Assembly (NCBI GenBank): GCA_905221605.1
Contig: CAJNDS010002398.1
Coordinates: 146,501-210,500, forward strand
Direction of reading: 5' to 3'
From: Symbiodinium natans
Taxonomy: Eukaryota; Sar; Dinophyceae; Suessiales; Symbiodiniaceae
Length of the DNA stretch: 64,000 nucleotides
Both the position numbers and the translations under genes were made by a program. This document shows, in pieces, positions 1 through 10,080 of the stretch (positions within the stretch are counted from its first letter, which is position 1; every line of letters starts with the position of its first letter). The notes under the pieces are model-generated. The model did not search any database and was not told where the DNA came from. It saw only the letters and a program-made list of their open reading frames with translations.

Positions 1-2
1 CC

Positions 3-467
3 AACCAGCGGAAACCGAGATTAGACACCTCGCACGCTGGTTTCCTTCGTGCCTTCCAAGGCCACTCTGCCGATTGCGGCCATCCGATGGGGTTCATGAT
101 GGAGGGCCTAAGTGAGACGGCCATCGACGACCTCATACATCGGTATGGCCCGGCCATGTGGCACGGCACGGACCTGCATGTCGTGCCAAGCCTGATTCAG
201 AACGGCTTGATCCCCGGCGGCGGGCCGGGAGGCCGCCTCGGAGTGCACTACGTCCTAGGCCACTGCCCCACGCAGTGGGAGGACGGGAGACGCGGGTTCC
301 GCCGCGGATCGACTTGCATAGTCGAGGTCGGCTGGCGGTCCTGCGGGACGCCGGAGTGCCTATCTATTCGGGAGCGGATGGGGTGGCTCTCACTGGCCAG
401 ATTAGGGCCACCGGCATCTCCCGCATCTGGGCACTCCCCAAGGGCTCGCCTGTTTACTCAGTCTTGA
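3..467 (+). CDS. N-terminal part of KptA/Tpt1-like polyprotein, first frame (left end off window)
   Basis: This frame is open from the first bases of the window, with no stop before 467, so the protein starts upstream. It shows the RNA 2'-phosphotransferase (KptA/Tpt1) signatures in order: R-A-F-Q-G-H-S near nt 42-62 (family motif RxxQGHS), H-G-T near nt 159-167, and a G-L...G-G-R-L-G-V-H stretch near nt 207-248. In the family these form the active site that removes a 2'-phosphate from RNA with NAD+. The convincing similarity stops near nt 340. The rest of the domain (G-V-P-I-Y-S-G-A-D-G-V-A-L-T) lies in the next frame, which belongs to the long ORF ending at 4516. Only the part up to about 340 is likely coding; the remainder to 467 is probably a shadow. 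The Met at 87 is inside the domain and is not the real start. Confidence 0.7.
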   Translation, partial: NQRKPRLDTSHAGFLRAFQGHSADCGHPMGFMMEGLSETAIDDLIHRYGPAMWHGTDLHVVPSLIQNGLIPGGGPGGRLGVHYVLGHCPTQWEDGRRGFRRGSTCIVEVGWRSCGTPECLSIRERMGWLSLARLGPPASPASGHSPRARLFTQS

Positions 468-3400
468 TTGCTGAGTTAGAAGTGGATCGGTTGGTCCAGC
501 ATGTCGACCTAAGGAGTTTAGGCGACGCCAGTGCGGGCCCATACCCGCCGTTGGGGCGAGGACCGAAACTGGGCACGGTCCAAGCGTCCCAAGCTGCTGC
601 GGCCAGCAGTGGCGCGGCGAGCTCCTCGACGGTTGTGCTGGCCCCTGCGGGCCGTGTCATGGCCGCGGGGGCCGCCCAACCTGTTACCCCTCCGAAGGCC
701 GCGCCTAAGGCAAAAGGGCGTCCCTCAGGGACTCCTAGGACTTCGATCGTTCCAGCGAAGCCCAAGGTGTACCCTAGGCGCAACATCCCTGGCCCCAATG
801 TCCTCGAGGCCGAAGACTCGCTCGAGGAAAAGGCAGCCCAGGAGGCTGAAGGTGTCGAGGAAGATAGTTCCAGCTCGGATCTTCCCGACACGCGGGCGCC
901 TCCAGCCGCGGTCAAGGTGAAGGAGGACGAGGAGCCCGCTAGTGGGGCCCAGGCCGAGAGCACAGAGGAAGGGGTCCTCGTGCTGGGCCAGTCGGTGGTC
1001 ACCAGCGCGAAGGAGTACCTCGCGCGGTCCGAAGCTCTTCTGAGAGCGCAGAAGCTCCAGTCGAAAATACTGGAGGTGGCGGGAACCGCGATGGTGAAGC
1101 TAGAGAAGATCACCAAGCGTGAGGAATCCCTCAAAACACTGCGCCGAGAGGGAGAGAGTCGGGCGGCCGGGGAAGGCGCCGACGGGGAAGAGGTGTCTGA
1201 CGATGGTCAGGACGCCCCCGGGGTTGCGGGGTCGAGCAGTTCCGCCAGGCCTTCAGGAGGCGGGACCGCCCAGTCCGCCCCGGCCCCAGAGGAGCCTCGC
1301 CCCAATGCTGACGGCCACTATGGATGCTCGGCTCCTGGATGCGGGCTGGCCTTTGAGTCGCTGGTGCAGTACCACTTGCATCAGGCGGCCTGCCATGGCG
1401 CCTCTCTTCCGCCCAACCTGGGGATCAGCCCCTCCGCACCTCTTGACCCGTTTCGTCAGGACTGGCGGGGACGGCTGTTCCGCCGAGGAAAGGACGGTGG
1501 GTATGGGGAGGTGCCCATGCTCCGAGTGATTAGGTACCACAAAGCCAACGGGTACGATCACTCGAGGGTCCCGCTCCTGAAGCGAGGGGACCGAATCCAG
1601 CTTGAGGATGGATCGCACCACATTTATGGTGGTAGCCATCCGCCGGGGTGGCTTCGCGATGACCCCGAGCTGGACCCCCCTCCAGAGAGAAGCGATGGAG
1701 GGTCCACGCCCAAGAGCGAGCCCACGGAGGAGGCCGATCCCGAGCCTCCGCGGGAGGCCGCTCCGCGCGGGCGGGCCCTCGAGCCGCGGAAGGGCGACGT
1801 CCAGCGACGCCTGGCCGAGCGTCGCTCCAAGCGAGATTACTCGCCGGACCTGGTGACGCCTCTTGACGATCTCCATGCCAAGGAGATCGACTCCTTCTTC
1901 GCGGGCGACCCAGCCGCGGATAGCCTTGACGTCATTTTGATGCGCGCCGAGGTTCGCACTGAGTCCCACCTCAACGTCGGCCGGGAGCGAGAAGAGCCCC
2001 TGGCCAAGGAGGAACAGGAGGAGGAGGCTGAGGTCGTCAAGGACGAGGAGGTCTCGGTTGAGATGGAGGCAGCCACCGCGGATGAGGCGGACGAGGTCGC
2101 CCTCCCAGCCAACCGAGCCTACGTCGAAGGCCGCTTTTACCCCTACGGCAGCTGGCGGTGCTTCTTCTGCGAAGCCATCAACCCGGTTACCGAGGACCAG
2201 TGCCTCACCACGCACGCGGGCGGCCCGAATGCGGGCGCCCCGTGCGACGGCCGATGGATCAATGGGATCGACATCGGGTGGTGGGAGGTGGATCCTCAAA
2301 CCGCGCCGGAGCAATGGCGGCGGAGGTTTTCTGCCGAAGAGCTTGAAGAACAGCAAGCGCGGGCAGATGCCGCGAGGCTTCTCAGCGATGAGGAACTCGC
2401 TGAAGCCCTCCAGGCGGCCGAGGAGGCGCGGGCGGCCGAGCGCGCCAAGAAGCGGGAGCGGCGCCAGGCGGAGAAGGCGGAGCGCGATGATCACATCAGC
2501 AAGGCGCTCCGCATAGCAGGGTGGCAGTGCCCTAACTGCTATGAATGGAACCTTTCATTCAGGCAGCTGTGCTTTCGGTGCAGCACGCCTCTCCGCTTGG
2601 CAGAGGTCGTTTCCCGCGGGATCCCTGATCCGCGGCGCGGCGAAGAGAGGGACTCGGGCTCCGAGAGCAGCCAGGACGAGCTGGAGTACGAGATCCTTCT
2701 GGCCAATCGCGCGATGGACCAAGAAACCATCCAACCTCTTCTTAGAAGCAAACACAAGAAGAGGGGCGGCAAGAGACGTCGCGAAGAGGCGACGTACGGG
2801 AAGGGCCGCGACCCTTGGAGTGCTTGGGCAGACGCCCGTGGCAAGGGCCAGGGCAAGCCGAAGGGCAGAGGCAAGTCCGATGCCAAGGGCAAGCCCAAGG
2901 GGAGGGGCAAGTACGCCTGGGGCGCTTTCGCCGCGGGCATTGTTGCCGCGCTCCAACCCCGCCCAAGCACAAGTTGGGTCCCAGCTTTCCCGTGCGGGTC
3001 GGCCCGGCCGCCGCCAAGTGTTCCGCTTCCGCCGCGGACCCCCTTTTTCCTGGGTCGCGGGCTCCTCAATCGGTTGATGCACGCCCTCAACGGGAACATC
3101 AACGGCTGGTGGGGCCTGGCGGCTGCAGCGTCGGCGCCGATTGCCTTGCAGTTGCACCGCGGGGTTGTGCATGTTGTCGAGGACTCCATGCACGCGGTTG
3201 CAACGGTTTCGGCCGACGTTGTCGAGGAAATCGGCCATGGGGCCAGGCGGACCGTGTGGGTCGCCGGAACAGCCATCACTCTGGTAGTAGTGATTTTGTG
3301 CGGCGCTGTTCTGTGGTACGTGAGTCGTGCCGTTGCCAATCGCATTGCGCATATGCGACATGGCAACACCGCGGCCCCTGAGGCGCGGCTGTCTCAACTC

Positions 3401-4516
3401 CTTGGCTCTGAAGCGACGTTCGAGGTCGTGAGCTCCAAGAAAGGGGTGACCCATAAGGTTTGGGTGCACCTCAAGGAGGAAACAGCTGCCTGTGGCTGTC
3501 GTGCTTACCTGGCAGAAGGACGCTGCGGGCATTGCGATGCCGCAATGGACACCGCTCGTTCCTTAGGGTTTTTGCACGCGGCCCAGCGAGGCGCGGGTCC
3601 TGCGCTCACAGACTCCATTCGGAGTACCGCCTCCGAAGCCCTGGCTAAGGGTAAGGTTGTGTTGGGTTTGGGAAACAGTGAAGGATGTTTCTCCCAACTT
3701 GCGGCCAAGAGCCGCGGGCTCTCCTGCTTTCAGGGGCTCGCGGGTCGTGACCTGGCCGCGGCCCCAGCAGATGGAGCGAGCGCAGCCCACGCACAGTCCG
3801 GCTCCGTGCAACGTGCCGCCACTGCCACTGTGGCGCGCACGCCAGGCCGGAGGAACAAGGGCCCAGCCCCCGCTAGGAGTTCTCCAGTCAAAGAAGCGGA
3901 ATTCCTTGCGGGCGGGCCATACGTTCGGGCCACCCAAACGCTGCTTGGGTCTGGAGCAGCAGAGGATGTGGTTTACATCCGGGCGTACAGCTTAGATTGC
4001 CCATCCTGCATCGAGGCAATCGAAGCGTCGCTTAGCAAAGGCGCAGGCGTTCGGATTGTCGCCGACATGGGGCAATGTCACCGCACCAAACTGCAGTGGC
4101 AAGCGTTGAAACGCTTGGCGGCTGCAGGCGCCGAGGTGAAGGTGGGTTGCGGCACATCCGTGCGCGACGCCTATGCTCGCGACGGCCGCGGGGCTAAGGT
4201 AGGCACCGGGATTCAAGGGCTGCACCATGCCAAGGCCCTTTGCCTACTGCGGCCTGAAGGCGCGGTGGTGCTGATTGGGAGCCTCAATTTTACCACAAGC
4301 AGCAAGGCCAATGCGGAGGCAGGGCTTAGGCTTGAGGTCCCCAAGACGCACTCAGTCGTGCAGTCCTACATCGAGGATTTCCAGAGGGTGTCGGCTGAGG
4401 CATTCTCCCTCGATGAGGCGGTCGCAAAGCGACCTCAGTTGGAGCGAGCCAGTAGCTCCAACGTTGCTGGCAACACCGCTCGTGCCCCCAACACTGCTCC
4501 ACAGGGTATCGAGTAG
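158..4516 (+). CDS. Retroelement-type polyprotein: KptA end, zinc fingers, SWIM, PLD-like domain
   Basis: A 1452-codon ORF, of which about the first 60 codons (Arg/Pro-rich) are probably a shadow of the KptA frame. From about residue 65 it completes the KptA fold. Then follow a C2H2 finger (C390, C395, H408, H413), an acidic disordered stretch, and a RanBP2-like Trp/Cys finger at about 664-706. A Glu/Arg-rich coiled-coil-like segment (about 720-785), a second RanBP2-like finger at 788-813 and a Gly/Lys/Arg-rich basic tract (about 890-930) come next. One predicted membrane helix sits at 1032-1055, and a SWIM finger (C1112, C1114, C1123, H1125) follows. A phospholipase-D-like domain at about 1268-1420 has H1357-x-K1359 and GSLNFT at 1374-1379, as in the single-HKD nuclease/PLD6 type. 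GC-rich third positions support coding. No reverse transcriptase is fused to it. This could be the ORF1 of a retroelement or a host gene built from such parts; substrate and function are unknown. Confidence 0.72.
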   Translation: MARHGPACRAKPDSERLDPRRRAGRPPRSALRPRPLPHAVGGRETRVPPRIDLHSRGRLAVLRDAGVPIYSGADGVALTGQIRATGISRIWALPKGSPVYSVLIAELEVDRLVQHVDLRSLGDASAGPYPPLGRGPKLGTVQASQAAAASSGAASSSTVVLAPAGRVMAAGAAQPVTPPKAAPKAKGRPSGTPRTSIVPAKPKVYPRRNIPGPNVLEAEDSLEEKAAQEAEGVEEDSSSSDLPDTRAPPAAVKVKEDEEPASGAQAESTEEGVLVLGQSVVTSAKEYLARSEALLRAQKLQSKILEVAGTAMVKLEKITKREESLKTLRREGESRAAGEGADGEEVSDDGQDAPGVAGSSSSARPSGGGTAQSAPAPEEPRPNADGHYGCSAPGCGLAFESLVQYHLHQAACHGASLPPNLGISPSAPLDPFRQDWRGRLFRRGKDGGYGEVPMLRVIRYHKANGYDHSRVPLLKRGDRIQLEDGSHHIYGGSHPPGWLRDDPELDPPPERSDGGSTPKSEPTEEADPEPPREAAPRGRALEPRKGDVQRRLAERRSKRDYSPDLVTPLDDLHAKEIDSFFAGDPAADSLDVILMRAEVRTESHLNVGREREEPLAKEEQEEEAEVVKDEEVSVEMEAATADEADEVALPANRAYVEGRFYPYGSWRCFFCEAINPVTEDQCLTTHAGGPNAGAPCDGRWINGIDIGWWEVDPQTAPEQWRRRFSAEELEEQQARADAARLLSDEELAEALQAAEEARAAERAKKRERRQAEKAERDDHISKALRIAGWQCPNCYEWNLSFRQLCFRCSTPLRLAEVVSRGIPDPRRGEERDSGSESSQDELEYEILLANRAMDQETIQPLLRSKHKKRGGKRRREEATYGKGRDPWSAWADARGKGQGKPKGRGKSDAKGKPKGRGKYAWGAFAAGIVAALQPRPSTSWVPAFPCGSARPPPSVPLPPRTPFFLGRGLLNRLMHALNGNINGWWGLAAAASAPIALQLHRGVVHVVEDSMHAVATVSADVVEEIGHGARRTVWVAGTAITLVVVILCGAVLWYVSRAVANRIAHMRHGNTAAPEARLSQLLGSEATFEVVSSKKGVTHKVWVHLKEETAACGCRAYLAEGRCGHCDAAMDTARSLGFLHAAQRGAGPALTDSIRSTASEALAKGKVVLGLGNSEGCFSQLAAKSRGLSCFQGLAGRDLAAAPADGASAAHAQSGSVQRAATATVARTPGRRNKGPAPARSSPVKEAEFLAGGPYVRATQTLLGSGAAEDVVYIRAYSLDCPSCIEAIEASLSKGAGVRIVADMGQCHRTKLQWQALKRLAAAGAEVKVGCGTSVRDAYARDGRGAKVGTGIQGLHHAKALCLLRPEGAVVLIGSLNFTTSSKANAEAGLRLEVPKTHSVVQSYIEDFQRVSAEAFSLDEAVAKRPQLERASSSNVAGNTARAPNTAPQGIE

Positions 4517-5220
4517 GCTGCGGCCAGTCGGCGCGGCGTGGAAGGGGTTTCCACGCGATTTCTTAGGCATCACAGCGCGGCACGCTGTCGAGCCTCTTTT
4601 GATCGTGTTTTGCTTGCGGGCGAAGAGCCGCGGCAGGGGTTTTCCCTGCCCATTTTGCCTACCCGCACTTTTCTTCCCAGCCCGTTGCGGCTGCTGCGGA
4701 CCGTGTCCTGGTCGCGGCAGTGCGCTCGCCGAAGCGCGTGCGAGCTGCACTGCCTGCGGCACGAGCAATGTGCGCGGCTCTCGCTGAGTCCGGTAGCCCG
4801 TAGGGTAGTTCTGGATAGGTGAGTAGCCGTAGCCGTAGCTTAGGACCGGCCGTGTACAGTGTACCATCTGTACCATAGATTTCAGTGTCTGCCGTAGCAG
4901 TCCTCAAAGCACTCAGTGGGCTCTGTGTACTGGAGCCTCGACTCAGGTCGTGCAAAAGACCGGACCGCCTGGTTTAGGCTGGTTTTGGAGGGTCGTTCGT
5001 TTGGGTCGTCTCGTTTCGCGTGTCTTCGTTTGCGGGCTTGCGCCCAAAGCCGCGACGGACGCCCGCCCTCCTTGTGGAAGTCACTCACCGGAGCCTCGGC
5101 TGAGGGGCGAATGTGAGCTGACATGAGTGCATATGCATCTTCTGCTCTGTGATGCATTAGGACTCGGCAGACCACCTTGTAGTTTTCCTTTGCATGTAGA
5201 GTTTTGCAATTCGAATCAAT
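4517..5220. other. No gene seen; possible 3' region of the polyprotein unit
   Basis: GC-rich DNA after the polyprotein stop. Only short ORFs occur in all frames and none resembles a known family. It could hold the 3' untranslated part of the preceding unit, since the spliced-leader-like motif begins just beyond it. Confidence 0.4.
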
Positions 5221-5267
5221 GCCAATATTTTGGCTCAAGTACCGAGCTTGTGCCTTTGAGCACGGTA
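5221..5267 (+). ncRNA. Spliced-leader-like sequence with adjoining hairpin (candidate SL RNA relic)
   Basis: Positions 5221-5239 read GCCAATATTTTGGCTCAAG. The dinoflagellate spliced leader ends GCCATTTTGGCTCAAG, so the match is complete apart from three extra bases. The core ATTTTGG (5227-5233), reported as the Sm-type site inside dinoflagellate SL exons, is intact. Directly after it, TACCGAGC (5240-5247) can pair with GCACGGTA (5260-5267) at seven of eight positions around a 12-base loop, as expected for an SL RNA stem-loop. The base after CAAG is T, so the SL donor GT is not exactly at the expected place. The first leader bases (CCGTA) are absent. It is therefore either a diverged SL RNA copy or a relic leader from a retroposed message. 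A chance match cannot be excluded. Confidence 0.4.
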
Positions 5268-5420
5268 GTGTCGTACAGTAGCTCTTAGGTTGCTGTGCGG
5301 TCCGACCGGACGCACTCAGGCGTAGCTGCACAAGTGCTTGAACTCGCGAAGTCGTAAAACAGCGTGACCGGGCTGTGATTGCATTGGCTTAGTGCAAGTC
5401 CAGTGCTGGTCGACTTCACA

Positions 5421-5550
5421 ATATACATGTATACATATATACATATATACATATATACATGTATACATATATACATATATACATATATACATATATACAT
5501 ATATACATATATACATATATACATATATACATATATACATATATACATAT

Positions 5551-5583
<33 letters not shown>

Positions 5584-5726
5584 TATATACATATATACAT
5601 CTATACATAATTGCATATATACATATATACACATATATATATATACATATAAATGTATAGAATATGTCGTATAGATAGATATAGATGTATATATATATAT
5701 ATATATATTTTTATTTATTTATTTAT
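5421..5726. repeat. AT-rich microsatellite (ATATAC units)
   Basis: About 300 bases of alternating TATACA/ATATAC units, ending in TA dinucleotides and ATTT units. The Tyr/Ile-rich ORFs on both strands are products of the repeat and not genes. Confidence 0.97.
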
Positions 5727-7337
5727 GGGAGTCCCCTTCGAGAGACCTTGCCTCGCCACGCCGCTCCAGTCGCACGAGCTCCTGAGCTGTCGAAAGGTTC
5801 GAACGTTGTATAAAGGGGCTTCTCGGGCTTTCGGCTTTTAGGGCCTTGAGGTCCTTTAGGGCCGTTAAGAATTTGAGGGTCAGGGTTGAGTCTGAGGCCT
5901 GAGGTGGTTCTTTGTACACCTTCAGGTGCCCAGGTTGCTGACAGATTCTGAGCGTTGGATTGTCAAGAACAACAATGCAGTTGCATAGTTCTCCGAGGTC
6001 TTATCCCTGAAAATCAACATGCATCCCTGAAAGTCGAGACCGGAGATTTTAGCGAGCAAATCCCTCCCAATAGGCCAGCAAACAGGCTGTGGGGGCAAGC
6101 GGACAGAAGAGGCTAAGGGGTCCTTCTGCAACTCTGCATCAACGGTGAAGTCGCCCTTGCTTGCGTCAACACTGGCCATGCGTACCAATGCACAAGCTTC
6201 AGGCTCTGCCCACCTCCTCAATCCGCTGCAAGAGCGAGGCAACCTGCGCACAAGTATGTTTGTCTGTGATGCCTACGGACGGGACCTCAAACCGAGCATC
6301 TTGGCAAGATTCCCAGGAGCCCTGCTCCATGCCTTGCCTGCTCTGTGGCCAAGGGCTGCTGCTTGGCTAGATCCTCTTGGAGCTCCACCATCCTAGACAA
6401 AGCAGCTCGGCATCGAGATTAACAGGACACAACAAGCGACTAAACTCAAAGAGACTTGCGGGCATCTCAGGAGTTACAGCTCCCAACCCCAATAGTTCCG
6501 AAATTCTCGCAAACTGGTCCTGGATGCTGAGGCCCCTGCACTTGTCGCAGGTTCGACATCTCCATCTGTTGCCGAACACTCTCCACAGCTCTGCTCATTA
6601 GTTCCAAAATCCGTAGATCTGACTACTGAGTTGACCTTCTCCCTGGAACCTGCTTCTTTTTGTTTGCGGCTGTTGGCCCGGGGGCGCCTGGAGCTGGGAA
6701 GGCCGCTCTCCCCGAAACTGCTGAATGCCGAGTTCCAGGGTGGCGCACCTAAACATCTTCGCACCCGCTTCCGCTTGCATCATGTTGAGTGCACAGTATC
6801 ATAAGCACTCAGAAAGAATCCAGCCGGTTGCTGTCCCGATGGATGTGTTCATTCCAGGTTGGGGTCGTTGGGGAGTCCGGGTAGGGGGTAGGGGGGGTCG
6901 AAGTCCGAGGCGCCTCTCGGCCAAAGTCTCCAGGGTGCTTAGCAGCGATGAAAATCGCTCAGACAGCCTCCCGGGCCATGGCAGCGCATGGCGGGTATCC
7001 GGAGGGTGCCTCTACATATCCATATGCATGTAGCGATATGCGTTTCGATGGGGTTCTTAAGTTGTCCATGCACACCATGGCTAAGGAGAGGCCAGGCAGG
7101 AAAAAAACAAAAAGGCTTGGCAAGGCGATCTTATAGCCCATGGCCTGGTCTGGATTGTCTCCACCATTTGGGAGAGCCTTCTCTCCATCGCCTGGCAAGC
7201 CAACACCCGCCCCTAAGGATCTTGCACAGTCCGACGAAGGCCTGTCTCAACTCTGCCAGCTCCGTCTCGCGATTGTGAGTCTCGTCCGTTAGCCTTGGAA
7301 GCTCCGCTCTCTCGTTATCTCTCGCAATCGACCGAAA
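5727..7337. other. No confident gene; possible minus-strand exon fragments
   Basis: No recognised domain. On the minus strand a segment around 7130-7400 translates to a Glu/Arg/Leu-rich, heptad-like stretch (for example the part reading ETELAELRQAFVGL). Shorter helical-looking pieces occur near 6370-6580. They could be exons of an intron-containing gene, but no splice structure can be proven from one sequence. TTTAGGG-like degenerate words occur at 5835-5905. Confidence 0.2.
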
Positions 7338-7379
7338 GGCCCCTGAGGCCCCTGAGGCCCCTGAGGCCCCTGAGGCCCC
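7338..7379. repeat. 9-bp minisatellite (CCTGAGGCC) about four to five copies
   Basis: Tandem CCTGAGGCC units. In frame on the minus strand they give a Gly-Ala-Ser or Gly-Pro-Gln tripeptide repeat inside the coiled-coil-like minus-strand reading, so this may be an expanded coding repeat. Confidence 0.85.
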
Positions 7380-7624
7380 AGCTCGTGCTCCAGCTTCCCA
7401 AGCGCCACCAGAAGCTGTCGTCGGGGGTCGTGAGAGTTCCGCAAGAAGGATCGTGAAGGATCTAGGATTTCTGGTGAAGGCGTGCTGAGCTGTACGGATG
7501 CACCCTTTGAGGCAAAGCTGAAAGCACCCGCACGAGGGCTCTGAGAACTCAACTGCAACCCCCAAAAAGACAACAAATCTTTGTGTGCGCATGTGTGTGT
7601 GTGTCTGACACAGGGAAACAAAGA

Positions 7625-8275
7625 AGACAAGACGCTCAGGAAGCCGGCAAAAGCCACCCAGAGAAACAAAGGGAGACGAAGGGAGACAAGAAGCGGCAAA
7701 GGCCACCCACATGAAGGGAGACAAGGGGAAACGCCCAGGAACCCGGCAAAGGCCACCCACATGAAGGAGACAAAGGGAGACAAAGGTGACACAGGAAGAC
7801 AAGACGCCCAAGAACCCGGCAAAGGCTACCCACATGAAGGGACACAAACGGAGACACAGGGAGACAAACGCCCAGGAACCCGGCAAAGGCCACCCACCTG
7901 AAGGGAGACAAACGGAGACAAGCGGAGACAAGACGCTCAGGAACCCGGCAAAGTCCACCCGCATGAAGGGACACACAAAGGGAGACAAGACGCACAGGAA
8001 CCCGGCAAGGCCACCCACATGAAGGGAGACCAAGGGAGACAAAGGGAAACAAAGGAAGACAAGACGCTCAGGAAGCCGGCAAAGGCCACCCACACGAAGG
8101 GAGACAAAGGGAGACAAAGGGAGACAAGAAGCCCAGAACCCGGCAAAGGCCTCCCACATGAATGGAGACAAGGGGAGACAAAGGGAGACAAGAAGCCCAG
8201 GAACGCGCCAAAGGCCACCCACATGAAGGGAGACAAAGGGAAACATAGTGCCCAGGAACCCGGCAATGCTCACCA
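7625..8275. repeat. Minisatellite of roughly 50-75 bp units, about nine to ten copies
   Basis: Each unit contains GGAACCCGGCAAAGGC, then CCACCCACATGAAGGG, then a run of GGGAGACAAA words. Copies recur near 7700, 7750, 7830, 7890, 7955, 8010, 8085, 8150 and 8215. The variation in unit length comes from the number of GGGAGACAA words. All frames of the minus strand stay open through it, giving long Phe/Val/Pro/Leu-rich ORFs that are repeat artefacts. Confidence 0.9.
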
Positions 8276-8343
8276 GAATGCCGGCAATTCCTTAAACGAA
8301 TTTTAGGACCCCAACAGTAGAACTGTTTGGGCAAAAATCTTTG

Positions 8344-10080
<1,737 letters not shown>

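Noticed and set aside
87-467. A separate 126-residue gene starting at 87
   Set aside because: The frame is open to the window edge and the KptA motif RxxQGHS lies before the Met at 87, so this is an internal Met of a larger protein.
5285-5674. Tyr/Ile-rich ORFs on both strands
   Set aside because: Translations of the ATATAC microsatellite.
7625-8275. CRISPR-like array
   Set aside because: Unit length varies, the spacers are themselves repeats, and the context is eukaryotic; it is a minisatellite.
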